Source: Syncephalis fuscata | Taxonomy: Eukaryota > Zoopagomycota > Zoopagomycetes > Zoopagales > Piptocephalidaceae | Assembly (NCBI GenBank): GCA_025786725.1 | Contig: JAHLTZ010000017.1 | Coordinates: forward strand, 248,001 to 312,000 | Length of the DNA: 64,000 nucleotides | Reading direction: 5' to 3' | Shown: piece after piece, positions 1 to 12,098 of the stretch | Layout of the letters: each line of letters begins with the position of its first letter | Numbering within the stretch: position 1 is the stretch's first letter | Program-made: the position numbers and the translations under genes | Notes under the pieces: model-generated | Seen by the model: only the letters and a program-made list of their open reading frames with translations | Databases searched by the model: none | What the model was told of the DNA's origin: nothing

Positions 1-359
1 GTCAAAACTAACCAGCCAAAAAACGTCAGTTAGTTATTAATGTCTCTGCCATTTAGATTATATCTTGTTAGTTTGATTTATTTATAAAGCTTTAAGCTTG
101 TTATCTAATAATAAAACTGACAGGTAGCAGTTAAAGATATATTTTGAAGGTAATGATGTAATTTGGCATTGTCTACTGTCATTTAATGTCTTTTAATTTA
201 CGGCTTAAAATAAAAAATTACACATATAAAGAAAATAATAGCACTTTTGATTTGCTTAACAACATTGAAGTCTTAATCCAACAAGTATATAGTTCTCTTA
301 ACTATTATTGTGCAAAGCCATTGCAAATTGTCGGTCACTTTAAATCTTAATCATAAGTT
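1..359. other. intergenic, no gene seen
   Basis: AT-rich sequence with no long open frame or recognisable RNA gene. I see nothing I can name here. Confidence 0.4.
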
Positions 360-506
360 ATGGAAAGCTTATCAATGTACATTGGACTGGGTATGCTGTT
401 TGCTACTGTCACAGTATCAGTGGGCATATGTGGATTTCGTAGAACAAGACAAGTTCGCCCAGAAAGGGATGAGGATGTTGACCTTGATGAGGCTATTGGT
501 AGATGA
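360..506 (+). CDS. possible small single-pass membrane protein (48 aa)
   Basis: A 48-codon frame starting at ATG 360 encodes one hydrophobic helix (about residues 5–25, MYIGLGMLFATVTVSVGI). A basic patch (FRRTRQVR) and an acidic tail (DEDVDLDEAIGR) follow. That is the order expected of a tail-exposed membrane micropeptide. A stop lies just upstream in frame, so the ATG is the only start unless a 5' exon exists. I recognise no family. It could equally be the last exon of a gene starting outside the window, or chance. Confidence 0.3.
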   Translation: MESLSMYIGLGMLFATVTVSVGICGFRRTRQVRPERDEDVDLDEAIGR

Positions 507-877
507 TTCCAGTCTAGCGTATAATGTTGCAACGTATAAACATTTATTAAAATGACATTTTTATTAAATGTTGCAAAAAATAAATTGAATACAGTTGTAT
601 TGTTTAAATTTAAATATCGTGGATTTAAATGGCCGTCTAGTTATGTATAGTATATTTGACCAATAATATTATATACAGTTTTACTGTTCAATTAATTTTA
701 TTAATAAAATCTGCGTTAATACATCAATATTCTAAATAGCAACACATCTGTGCAAAATGGTTATTTTAAATGTCAAATATATTTATACTTTTAATTAGTA
801 AGTAAATAAAGCATGTTAAGTTCTAAAGTTTTATTTAAAAAATTCAATGGCTAATAACGTCAAAGATAGGTAGATAT
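507..877. other. intergenic, AT-rich
   Basis: Very AT-rich and convergent between the small frame on the left and the 3' end of the kinase-like gene on the right. It probably holds 3' UTR/polyadenylation signals (several AATAAA-like strings). No gene is seen. Confidence 0.4.
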
Positions 878-2036
878 CTATAATTTCTTCGTTTCTATGG
901 GTTCATTCTTTTTGGCATCAATTTCGGCTAAGCTAAGGCGAAGTGCAGGAGTTGTTTGCAAACAAAGTTGCATTTCTTTTATAGCTTGTTTGTATGTCAA
1001 ATTATCTTTAAAATCATCATTTTGGGCTTTTTTAAAATCACCAGATAGAGCTTTTCTAAACGCCTTAAAGGAGCTTGATCTTCTTTTTTGAGAAGCCAGA
1101 ACTACTTTTACGTTCATTATAGGATTTATGCGGTTTTCAAGTATGTCCTTTCCAGTAAGAACATTGAAAATTGTAACGCCAAGAGCCCAGACGTCATGCT
1201 TGTCTTCATGTTCTGGATATTCATCAGAAAGACCTTCAGGTGGTACATATGCGGGAGCATGACTAAGCCCAGTTGTTAAAATGCGCTCTCCTTTGACATA
1301 AGACAAATCAAAATCAATGAGTGTAATCTGTGGCGGACTGGTAAGTCGAACCAGAATGTCTAGTACAATGGGATTATACATTAGTTAGTCAAATGTCAAT
1401 GTGTTATCGCAGCACAGTTTTTACTTACTATCTGGTTTGATATCACCATGCACAATTCCGGCGTGGTCATGAAGGAATCTTACTGCCTTTAATAACTGAC
1501 CAATGAGTGGTGCCAAAGTATCTCCATCGTAATTAATTCCATTCGAGCTGGCGTATTCCTTTAGCGTCACATCACCACCTAAAGACAAAACAAAACATTC
1601 AATGCCTTCGCGACTAAACGAATGTAGTCGCCGGACAATGTTATTGCCAACACCATATTTGTCTGGTTGTGCTGCTTCAATCAGCTAAGCGGCTCGTTAG
1701 TCAATCACACTCGTCTCAGCGGCAGCTTACCTCAAAAGCTTTGTTTTCGCGTCTAAAGGAGTCAGGTCTAGTTGGGCATTTAAGAAAGGCTGTTTCTTGA
1801 TTGTATTCCACGAAAGCCATTTTAACAGATCTTGGATTGCTGATCCATTTGGTGAATTTGATATTCTCTTGCTCAAATATAGCGATCAGTTTATTTATTG
1901 CAGTTTTTCCGACGATTGGATTTTTTGGTGCAACAAAGGTAGAACTTGGAGATAATGGTATTGTAATACTGGCCTGGCTGTAGGCAGTACAAAATATCCC
2001 AGCAGAAATGGCTATAGTGAAAGCTTTAACTAACAT
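878..2036 (-). CDS. secreted kinase-like protein, paralog 1
   Basis: Three exons, complement(join(878..1359,1429..1684,1731..2036)), give 347 aa. A signal peptide (about residues 1–21) precedes a protein-kinase fold. The beta-3 Lys is probably K86 (AFLKCP). The catalytic loop is HGDIKPDN (D183, N188), with Gly in place of the usual HRD Arg. The metal loop is DFD (203–205) rather than DFG, followed by a PAYVPPEG segment in place of APE, then HDVWALGVTIF for helix F. HGD and altered DFG occur in divergent fungal kinase-like families. Activity is therefore possible but doubtful, and secretion is inferred from the leader. The closest relative is the inverted copy at 9173–10280; the two share an almost identical central block including intron 2. 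The substrate is unknown. Confidence 0.8.
1284..1522 (-). repeat. near-identical block shared with paralog 2 (inverted copy of 9675–9913)
   Basis: This 239-base stretch spans the end of exon 2, all of intron 2 and the start of exon 3. It is identical to 9675–9913 on the other strand except for two bases, both inside the intron. Sequence on both sides diverges strongly. This is the signature of a recent gene-conversion tract between inverted paralogs. Confidence 0.8.
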
Positions 2037-3441
2037 TGTTTAATGCGCAGCACAAACGGTAACAAAAAGTAAAACGTGTATAGATAGATTGAAGTCAATG
2101 AATAAGGCGACTTTGTTACGAGTATAAGAGTGGATGTGAATAAAGATTTAGGTCGTAAAATGGTTAATTTTTTATTGTCGTCAAATATGTTGGTGCTTTT
2201 ATATTGCCTTGTATATCTTCGCTTGAACAAAAAACCAAACAAATATAGTAAATGTAACATCATGCAGTAGTCGCTGAAATTATCCGCTAATTAATGGCAA
2301 GCATGTGATTAGCTGTTTTAGTATTTAAACAAAGCATTTGTATATATCAAATAAAGAAATTAAGGATGTAAAGCTTGTTTATGTTGTAGAGATTGCTTGT
2401 ATTGATGTTTATTTGCATTCTTATCAATTACCTTATTTATCAGGTTGCACGCGTTCCCTATATCTTAATTTATATTTATTGAAATTGCAGATTACTTCCA
2501 AAATGCACTATTTAAATTAAATATAGAGCATGATTTAAATTTACTATTTATAAAAATATTTAAAATGGACAGGAAGATCTCTATGCACATCAATCGACGT
2601 GTTTAACTAATTTACATGCATAGTAATTAGTCTGTTCATTGTTGTTACTTTCAACATTTCTTTTTTTGCAAATGCAAATTTAAGTTTTAAAAATTAACGA
2701 TTAAATGGTGCTATATTTGTTTATAAATGCCAAGCTTTCTAAAATGCACAATCTATTATGCCAATGTTTCTTAAGAAAAAAAATTGAGTTTTAAAAATAA
2801 ATTGGCATTGAATTAAAGCCAATTCGGTGCACTGCATGTGATATATTTGCTTGTATTGATGTTTGTTTCAGATCAATAATAATAATCAACTATGCCTACC
2901 AGTTGTTAATTGGCATTTGAGCGTACATTGAAATACCACATTTTGACGTTTTAAAAACGTCATACTACAGTGGCCAATAGTAAGAAAAATAAGCAAAAGG
3001 ATATAGCTAGCTATTGTTTCATTATTGCAACGTAATTGATAGTCGATAGCAACAAATTGTCTAATAGCTATTGCACAAACTATATACTTTATGATTATGA
3101 ACAATGTTTTTATACTAGCATATTTGCTGAAAATGATACTGTAGTTTATTGTTGTTATTTATTAATACATAAAAAACAAATTGCAATGAATATCCTTCAG
3201 TGTAATTGGTACAGTTTATATTACTAATATATCAAGCCGTGTAAACAATCCAGTGTCAAAGCTTACTTGGCAATTTCATGTAGCTACAACAATATGCTCT
3301 AGCACTTGTTTTTTATTTAGCAATAATCTGTTTTACACTATTAAATCAAAGCCATTTACTATAGTCATTTAAATACAGTTGAATTACTAAGTATAATAAA
3401 AAATAGCACTATTTTACTGAATATTTCAAATAAACGCAGCC
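2037..3441. other. intergenic, about 1.4 kb
   Basis: The right part of the upstream region of the minus-strand kinase-like gene, then the 3' flank of MEX67. Only short scattered frames, low complexity and no codon-like composition. I see no RNA gene. Confidence 0.4.
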
Positions 3442-6228
3442 TTAAACAAACGCCTCGGGTGGAAGACTATTGGTGGCCTGTATTAACGTGATTAGTTCAG
3501 CAATGTCATCAGCGGTAAAGCAACACATTACCTTTGCTTGTTCAAATGCCCCTAATGCACGTTCAAATGACCATCCCATTTCTGCTAGGCATAAAGTGGC
3601 AAAATGCTCGTTAAGCCCAGTACGTTGTCGTAATTCAATCACCATGCCGCGTTGCTGTTCCTCATTCTAGTTTTAACAAATATTGGTGTTAACGCTATAA
3701 TATGCTAATAATAATAATAATACTCCTTACTGAAGGTGGAATGGGCGCTATAGCAGCAGGTGCTACTTTGGGCTGCCACGCACTTCCATCCGAGTGTAGA
3801 CGAAGTGTCCATGTATCGCTTAAAATGACACAAGGCCAGCCAGCCTTAGCATGCCTAATTAAAAGTATACAGATTAATTTCATATATATATGTGTGTGTA
3901 TGTGTGTGAATCATTAATTAAATCGATATTTACCTTGATTCTGGCAAAGCAGGTGCCACAAGAAAATGTCTATCAAATGACCGTATCGTTTTCCCATCAC
4001 CTGATTTTTACATTATTACTACACTAATAGAGTAATGTTGCTATAGTTACCTTCAGTAAATTCACCATGAACCATGATGGACATAACAATTGCCGATGGT
4101 TGACCAGGATATAGACCGGAATGCTGAATAGCATCAACTACGTATTTGTTTGGATTGCTCTGATCGTGTACCGTTGATGGCAAGCGTGTAAAAAACTCAA
4201 CAATCGACGCGTGTCCACGTACAAATAATTCGTTTCTCCGATCTATAAAGTACAGTAGCACATTGTTTGTAAATAAAATTGTTCTACCACTAAACTTACA
4301 TTGCACTTACTTTGTTTCTCAACTCGAATTAGATTACGACTTGATTTAATATAATCGTTCCAGTTCACGTTCCGAGAATTAGATCCCCGAGTTTCCATGG
4401 GCGGTGGTGTCATATTAACTGTAAGTGACATCACAGCATTTTCGTCATAAACATCATATAATGTCGCACGACTTTGATCAAATGTGGCGAGGAATCTATA
4501 TACTATGGTTACAAAATCTACTAGTTATACAGTATAGTTAGCCTTACCGTGCAAGAAATCCGGTAGCCGTATCGCGCGTAGCATCGCCGTCAAAGAGCCT
4601 GGCTGCACTGGAAGCGGCAGTGTAGCATCAACAACGGCTGATGCCATTTCCTTTAGATTGGCTTCAACGGGTGTTTGATCTAACATTTTAATCTGTGGAA
4701 AACGGCGAGCAATCTCACTATTGATTATATATATTCATTAACATACACCTGTACATACATATACATATATTTATGTTTAGTATTTGCATTACCTTCGATA
4801 GACGATGTCATTGCCAGCATGAGCAATCGCCTCTTCCCGCACAGGATTTCCAATTAACACTAGCTCGCGTAGCTGTTTTAATTTTCCATAGCCTTTCAAA
4901 TATTCAATTGACTTGTAGTCAGGCAGACGATTGTTTTGTAATGATAAATTTTGAAGATCTGGTAAATACTGGCAAATAGTAGAAATGGGCTGACATGAAG
5001 TCAATCGATTATCGGCCAGTGAGATTGATATCACCTGTATTGATTAATATGGTCAACATGATGATTACTGCTTTGTTAATCAACTAGTCTTCTAAAAGGT
5101 AGAAATAGGCTATTACGTACATCTGGAAACATTTCTTTGACCAATTTCATTAGTACTGGTCCTATTTGGCTATCTTTGCCAGCTTGGCCAATGGAATCAA
5201 TGCCTTGAGCCATTAGATGTGGATCCTGATACATTGATTCAAGGTTAAGAAACTGTGTGGCCGCTACATATCTTGGACGTAAAAAGGCTCTCAATGCATC
5301 CATAACATCAACGCCAGCCGTGGCAGCCTCCACTGGATTTTTATCGTGGGCCTTCTCAATTACCAGCTAAATCAACACATTATTATTAATTGTACGCTTT
5401 GTAGTGCTCAATGTTCATCACATACACTCTGTCCACTGAATCGACATCCACTCAAACCAATTAGTGCCAATGCCTGGGCCCGGTTGGGTACTTGAAAGAA
5501 TATTTGTTTACCACGATGTTGAATCTAAATGCGTGCAACGTTTTAGATCACCATATTTAATTACACACACACACACATATATATATTTACATTTGATACT
5601 GATAATGAAGTATTGCATTTTTTGCTTAAATAATCGATTAATGACGAGTGATTATCGTTTTGTACGCCTCTTATCTAATTGATTGTTAGATTACTAATCC
5701 GCCACACTGAGCTATCAATAAATCTCTTTACCATTATACGAACAGGTCCATTGGATTTACCACCTCCTAGTGCGTCTTTAAGATCTTCTTTAACTCGATT
5801 AGACGATCGATTTCCTCTTGAGTAGGGAGATCTACCATACCGATTATTACCAATAGTTTAGTAGATTGTACGGCTAACGTTGTTTGTACAAAACGCTGAC
5901 AACTAGGCTATAACACTGTTATACAAATAGCTTACCCTCTATTGGATGCATTCATCGAAAGATCGCCGTCTCGATCACCGCCTACTCTACGGCCCGTTTT
6001 TTTCTGAATGGCACCAGATCGACGCGTATTTGACGTGTTGGCAGAAGGACCGCCCAGTCTAGAAAGAATGTCTTGTTTGCGATCAGTCGCGGTGGCGACG
6101 CCGCCATTATTGCGATTTCTTTTGCCCCGTCCACCATCGTCTGAATGACCTCCGTCTTTCATTCCAGTAATACGGAATGACGTGCTACTGGTCCCTTTAG
6201 GAGATGGAGAGCGTCTGCGGCGACTCAT
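3442..6228 (-). CDS. MEX67: mRNA export receptor Mex67/NXF1
   Basis: Twelve exons give 631 aa: complement(join(3442..3477,3532..3666,3731..3854,3934..4000,4051..4242,4311..4502,4548..4717,4793..5034,5121..5366,5426..5524,5732..5831,5936..6228)). The order is that of the family: an Arg/Ser-rich start ([10 protein letters not shown]), an RNA-binding region (about 125–170), leucine-rich repeats (about 250–325, e.g. [11 protein letters not shown]), an NTF2-like domain (about 365–575, with [12 protein letters not shown]) and a C-terminal UBA-like TAP-C domain ([15 protein letters not shown]). The family exports mRNA through nuclear pores as a heterodimer with Mtr2/NXT1, and TAP-C binds FG nucleoporins. 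All joins keep frame. The last 51-base intron is also free of stops, so read-through is possible, but removing it gives the usual short C-terminus. The gene is divergent from MED15 over 139 bases. Confidence 0.93.
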
Positions 6229-6367
6229 ACTGGCAGGCGATGTTGAATACAGTTAGCGCGGAAATCGATCTAAGAAAATGGTGAACCAAAGAGTTGGAGG
6301 GTTTACAATCAATATTTGCTTGTCCTTGACTTCTCCTCACCAATCCGACGATTCTTTCTCTTTTTCA
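6229..6367. promoter_or_regulatory. bidirectional promoter MEX67 / MED15
   Basis: Only 139 bases separate the two divergent start codons, so both core promoters must lie here. An in-frame extension of the MED15 frame reaches back to 6278, but it reads like UTR (CT-rich, no conserved residues). I therefore keep the ATG at 6368. Confidence 0.5.
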
Positions 6368-8162
6368 ATGGCAACCAATACTGGTAATAATGCCAATCCA
6401 GTGGCAATAACAGCACAATGGCAATCAATTGTGCCGCAAGAAGAGAGAGACAAGTATATTCAGCAGCTGTAGGTAGCGATGGTATAGATTACACTATATT
6501 AGTTTACTCACTCGTTTTCATCCTGACTCATAAAGAACTAATTCGCTGACACTTCTTTCGAACGGTTTGGCCGAGGACCAAGTATGGCGTGTTGCCTCAG
6601 GCTTTGAGACCACTGCCTTTACTACGTCACTCACGAAGGTGTGTGTGCATTAATACGACAAATAGACATGTATAAAAGAACTACGTTTAATAATACTTTA
6701 TTTGCAGGAAGCGTATATCCAACGACTGGCCCAGAAATTAAATCTTATTAGGCAAAAGATCAAAAAAGCCACTGAAGCAAAAGGTAGCTACTATAGCAGT
6801 TTAATTATTATTATTATTATTGGTTATTGATTTCAATAGCTATAGGATCACCATCGTCTGCTACCGCTGGCAATGTTCCTTCGCCTAGTACGCAAGTAGA
6901 ACAAGTATTAGCTGCATCACCAGCCGCGACTGGTGCAACAAATGATATGGCAAAACTAGCACCACAAACGACTGCATCAACCGCCATTGCCGTTGAAATA
7001 CCGTCGGCTACTGCTCCTACAGGCAATGTGACTATACAGCCAGCACAGCCATCTGCAGCAAATATATCTCAGCTGTCAATGCAGCAGCCACCGCTTGCTA
7101 TCAATTCAAATGCACAAAATACATATGCGCAAGTTTATAAAACATTGTTGAGTCAACGACGTAAGCGGTTATCGTTGGACATAATAAACGATCTAGTATT
7201 AACTGCTAATTAATATGTAATAGCCAAGCCGCAAATTCTAACGAATCTTACACCCGAAGCAGATGCGGAAATTCGTGAGCAGGTAGGCTAAGATAAGTGG
7301 GATTTAATATTACAATGATGCTCATAGCAAATGGCCAATAATAGACACGACAAATGACACAAGTCTACCAGTCATTAGACTTGTTAATTCCACATTATAT
7401 TGCCACTACACAAACACCAATGGAAATTCCTCGTTTTATTAATATGGTATATTACTAATAACTTGATGTGGCTTTAGTAATTAATGATTAAATATATTGC
7501 TTTATGTATGTGCGTATATAGCAAATTCTACTACGAGAACATATGGAAGCTCAGCCAAAGCACACACTTACTTTGGAAACGTTACGGCAACTTCGTATTC
7601 TTTTACTGCGCTACATTGGACAAGTTCACCAGACAATTGCTCGCCAATGGGGACAGCCATCAGCACCTGATCTTACTGCCATAAGTGCGTTGAATAGTAA
7701 TAATAGCATTATTAGCAAAATCCCCGCAGTGGCCGCTACCGCGACTGGACGCCCTGTTACAGCTACACCTGTCATTAATCCAGCACCTACACGGACGACT
7801 CCGGCAGAACTAGATGCCGTCATGGAGGGTGTGATCAAGTCGCCGTTGGATCCAAAGAATCTCCGTTTACCCCCGCGTAAAAGTAAATCGACGACTGACC
7901 GCAAAGAGCGTGCAAATCCTGTCGATTATCTGGTTTCATTAATAAAACGGGCCGAAAAGAAGAGTGAGTGTACTAATGAGTTATAAAACTAATGGTTTTA
8001 AGTATTAATTTCCATTTAGGGCAATTGTCGAATCGTGTTGATACAATACCCAACAGCTGGCAAACAGCAAGCGATGGTATGACAGCAGAGCATCCGCTTT
8101 TTCTTGATACAACAACCATTGATTTGAGTTTGATTAACTATCCACAAGAGTATTCATTGTAG
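6368..8162 (+). CDS. MED15: Mediator subunit 15-like protein with KIX domain
   Basis: Eight exons, join(6368..6468,6536..6638,6708..6783,6840..7160,7224..7282,7345..7446,7522..7963,8020..8162), give 448 aa. The N-terminus (about 12–85) looks like the Med15/Gal11 KIX helix bundle: AQWQSIVPQEERDKYIQQL, then an amphipathic helix ending EAYIQRLAQKLNLIRQKI. A Ser/Ala/Pro/Gln-rich linker follows, then a helical C-terminal region. The KIX domain of this tail-module subunit receives transcriptional activators. KIX-like sequence is weakly conserved, so a different KIX-bearing coactivator is possible. The first intron uses donor CT|GTAGGT and is the least certain join. Confidence 0.7.
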
Positions 8163-8220
8163 CCTAATTTCTATTCCATTTCTCGTAATAATAAAGATAT
8201 TAAAATATTAAATATTATTT

Positions 8221-8314
8221 AATGCCAACACAAAACTGAAACTAGTAAATATGTCATGTGCAATTGCCATTCATGTTTCGTCACAAGTTCATCTTGTATT
8301 GACTAATTTAGTTT
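8221..8314 (+). repeat. direct repeat, copy 1 (~94 bp)
   Basis: Matches 8616–8709 with only a handful of substitutions (both begin AATGCCAACACAAA and run to a GACTAATTTAGTTT-like end). No coding frame is conserved. The copies sit about 395 bases apart downstream of MED15, so a local duplication of the 3' flank is the simplest reading. Confidence 0.7.
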
Positions 8315-8615
8315 CAAGCTAATCACCGAATAAACGGTTGTTTTAAATATCATAACAACGGGTTTGTACAAAGTATATATGGTATAAACAAAGAGGCTAG
8401 TTTAAAAATAATCAATACAAATAATTTAAATATTGCTTGAATATTCACTTTTCCGAAGAAAAGAATATCTATTTTTTTCAAAAACAAGTTAGCTTGGTTT
8501 ATAGAAATTATTACAATATTTACAGTAAAAAGCAGATTGTCATCCAACGTAATAAAACGTTTGATGTTTTAAATGCTTGCAATAATAGAGATACTAAACA
8601 CCCTACAGTATTTTT

Positions 8616-8709
8616 AATGCCAACACAAAGCTGAAACTAGTAAATATGCCATGTGCAATTGCCATTTATGTTTTGTCACAAGTTCATCTTGTATCGACTA
8701 ATTTGGTTT
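8616..8709 (+). repeat. direct repeat, copy 2 (~94 bp)
   Basis: Second member of the pair described for 8221–8314, same orientation. The differences are mostly transitions, consistent with an older duplication. Confidence 0.7.
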
Positions 8710-9172
8710 TAAATCAACATGCGCCAGAATCACTAGGTGTAACAATACTTTGAATAGCGAAACAATAAGATACAAACATCAATACATTCGATAGCCAGGT
8801 TTCAGGTTCTGTCATAAATCAAGTTTAATACAAAGCAATTCAAATGCTACTACGAATAATAACAATAGTATGAAAGGCTAGCATTTAAATTTGCCAACCT
8901 GTTACAATGCGACAAGCATCAGCAAGTGCTTAACATTTTCTCCAGTAAATGTTTATTCCATTTTAGTCTATGTCGATGTGTATGCTAAAACTCGAGCCGC
9001 GTGACTTTTCGTCATGCTAATACATACACGAGTATAAATATGGCCTAAAGCGGCGCAGTTATCATGACATGAATAAGCCACTTGTGTTAAGAACCATTTA
9101 GTCCTATACTCAAACTCATACCATTGCCGTTACATTTTATAAACTATTTACAAATTTTTACTTTCATTAAAT

Positions 9173-10280
9173 ATGATAACAATATCTGGCGTAAAATTTA
9201 CTGCAATTGTTGCAGTTGGTATTTTATGTGCAACGCTTATACCCTTTTCCAGCGGTGCTCAAGTAGCTCAGTCACAAGCAGCCCATAAACATTTATCATT
9301 AGATGCTCTGAAAGCGGCATTTCTAGCCAAAGGAATTAAATTCAATGGCTGGATTTCGACTCCGAGAAGCGTTAAAATAGCTAATGTGCAATACAATGGC
9401 AAAGATGCTTTTCTTAAATGTCCAACTAGACTTGGCTCCATCCTACGTGAGGAACGAGCTTTTAAGGTAAGACGTCGTTGGAACAACTGCAATTGACTAA
9501 CGTGCCAATTAGCATATTGAAAAGGCACAGCCGGACAACTATGGCGTTGGCAATAACATTGTTAGACGACTTGGTGTGTTTAAAAATGCAGACCTTGATT
9601 GCTTTATTTTATCACATGGTGGCACAGTTACATTAGAAAGTTACGCCCATTCAAAAGAGGTTAATCATGATGGCGATACTTTGGCACCACTCATTGGTCA
9701 GTTATTAAAGGCAGTAAGATTCCTTCATGACCACGCCGGAATTGTGCATGGTGATATCAAACCAGATAGTAAGTAAAAACTGTGCTGTGATAACACATTG
9801 ACATTTGACCAACTAATGTATAATCCCATTGTACTAGACATTCTGGTTCGACTTACCAGTCCGCCACAGATTACACTCATTGATTTTGATTTGTCTTATG
9901 TCAAAGGAGAGCGTTTTAAAGAAACTCAATTAACTGAATATCGTGAATATATGGCACCTGAGCTTTTGTCTGGTACAGCCAATGATCGAGAGGATAGACA
10001 TGACGTTTGGGCACTTGGCATCACCATCTTCCATCTTCTTACTACGGAGCCTACAATTGGTAAAGCCACTGAGCTCGATAGAATACAAGCCATTGTCCGA
10101 AAAAATCAATTTAAGAGGTTGAGTAGTATGGATAAGCTCAAGTCTACAGCAAGTTTAGGCAATGTTAATCCGTTTTCACGTGCTGTAAGGGATATTACGA
10201 GACAGATGATTCTCTGTTTAACTTACAAATACCAAGACCGTCCCAGCTTGTCTGAAATTATTGGTGAAGAAAAGAAATAG
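9173..10280 (+). CDS. secreted kinase-like protein, paralog 2
   Basis: Three exons, join(9173..9466,9513..9768,9838..10280), give 330 aa. A signal peptide (about 1–29) leads into a kinase fold. It has beta-3 Lys K82 (AFLKCP), catalytic loop HGDIKPDN (D179), metal loop DFD (199–201), a good YMAPELL segment and HDVWALGITIFHLL for helix F. It keeps a better APE-like element than its inverted paralog at 878–2036, with the same two intron positions and phases. HGD for HRD and DFD for DFG are the unusual points. Secretion plus a kinase fold could mean a host- or wall-directed enzyme or a binding scaffold. Both are inference. Confidence 0.8.
9675..9913 (+). repeat. near-identical block shared with paralog 1
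   Basis: Partner of 1284–1522 in opposite orientation: 239 bases, two differences, both in the intron. The exon parts (end of exon 2, start of exon 3) are identical although the rest of the two proteins differs widely. Confidence 0.8.
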
Positions 10281-12098
10281 CCACTTATCAGTGAATTTAA
10301 TAAACTAATGTGCAGCTATCTTTGATTATTTTACATGTGCATGTAGTTATATACATTTTGTTAATGCTGATGGCCACTACAGGGAGTTATTCATTAGCGA
10401 TGCATTAATGCGCCGCAATTATTTCTCTGCTTGCTTTATATCCTTTCCGTTATAGTATAGTGTACGATTTAATATTACTGTATAGTGAAATGACGTTTTA
10501 TCGAATGTAAACACAACAGTAAACCATGGATTGTATGTATTATTTGCAGTTAAAATGATAAAATGACTCATCTAACGAATGACTATAATTCTGAAACAAT
10601 AACCTGCCAACAGCTGGTTGTAGCAGTAATGATATAGCAAAGAATGGTGAAGCTGAGGCACATTGATTTATTTCAAAGTTATAGTTTTTACTGAAATCAT
10701 CCAATAGCAGTTTAGATTAGGTAATAATGCAACTAACGAGATCTGCTAAAACTAGATTATAAATTAATAAAATCAGACATTAATTCCGAATATCTGCTAA
10801 CATTGGATATTATAGGCTGATAGCATACCAAGCATTAGATTATTGTTTAGCAATAGTTTTCCAAATATATTTTCTATAAGTTTAATTTGCTCGGTTTTTG
10901 GCGCAGTGTGCTCATGATTTTGATCTCGGTAGTTACCGTCGTTTTTCTACCACTACAACAATAGGCGCCACCAAGGTCGTCTTAGTTGTGGTCGCAATTA
11001 TTGCCTTAGCCTTGATAGCCATTGCAGTTTCCGTTACCACTATGGTTATAGTTGTCACTAGGTTTGTAAACGCCGCTGAAATCGTCTTATCTTGGTCGTC
11101 ATCGTGGCCTTTACAATTTCGATAAATTTCTATTAATCATTGGTCCATACTGTCTATTGCGCATTACCACTCATAAAATATATTGATATATTGCAATCAT
11201 AGCATTTTTGATTTTGATTATAAATTCAAAATAAAACTGATATTTCGTAATAGAAAACAAGTACAAATAATTCTGTACAGTATCATCATCAAAAAATACC
11301 TTTGATATTTGCGTTTCAAGTGGGTTACGAATTGGAATAAGCCATCACATGGAATAGATATTAGTAGGACATGGATATCTGACTGAATGTATTGGTTGTA
11401 ACTGGTATTTGTTACAACAACAAACAATTTGACAACAGGTTTATTGTTTCGCTAGCATTATCTAACAAAAAGCTGTTTTCGTTTAGATTGCTAATAATGG
11501 AGCTATGCTAAAGATTGGTTAAAATATTGTTTCTTTCTTTTGCTTTAGTTGGTTTTGATTATTACCTTTAATAATAATTACATTATCAATATCCTAATTG
11601 GTATGTATAATTAGACTAAACAAAAAAATGTCTGATTAGACATACTATATTGGTATTTAATTGTTACAATGGCACGAATCAGTTTATTTTTATATAGTAA
11701 TTTTTACTCCGTCCGGGACAAAAGGTTCGTCGTAGAAGCACTTTTACTATTTGCCTACAATTCGGACTTTTAAAATTGTCTATTGAAATTCTGGCTAGTC
11801 ACCTTCCCATAGGCTATAGTGTGTATATAGAAATATAGCACGTTTTATTTTAACTCCATGCTATTTTATCCAAAAATGGATTCAAACTAAAAAATTGCAC
11901 CCACATTTCTAAATTGAGCTGAACAGCAACAGGAGTTCAGTTTATGCCAATTTATTGAATTTATTATTTAAGTCGCCGGATTTTATACTTTTATCTACAA
12001 TTGAATTACACTTCCATTCTCCAATCGTCTTACGCTTTCATCGATTTTATAAATACAGTAGAACCTATTTTCACTTTATCAAGTACACAACATTTATT
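10281..12098. other. intergenic, about 1.8 kb, one ambiguous frame
   Basis: AT-rich. At about 10900–11125 both strands carry open frames through a stretch of imperfect triplet repetition. The plus strand reads as a Val/Ala/Ile-rich helix, the minus strand as Thr/Lys/Ala-rich. No start, splice pattern or family fit favours either, so I make no gene call. Confidence 0.35.

Larger units (their letters stand above)
8163..9172. other. intergenic with a diverged direct repeat
   Basis: AT-rich spacer between MED15 and the second kinase-like gene. It contains the two ~94-base direct repeats listed separately. A TATA-like GAGTATAAATATGG string at about 9031 lies about 140 bases upstream of the next start codon and could be its core promoter. 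Confidence 0.4.

Noticed and set aside
6278-6367. Upstream ATG extending the MED15-like protein by 30 residues
   Set aside because: The added residues are not conserved-looking and would crowd the 139-base shared promoter; the ATG at 6368 directly precedes the KIX region.
10898-11125. Open plus-strand frame rich in Val, Ala and Ile, looking like a membrane helix
   Set aside because: The reverse strand is equally open (Thr/Lys/Ala-rich). The pattern comes from imperfect triplet repetition, and there is no supporting start context, splice site or family match.
11720-11745. B-box-like AGGTTCGTCG string suggesting a tRNA gene
   Set aside because: No matching A box, acceptor stem or anticodon arm could be folded around it.
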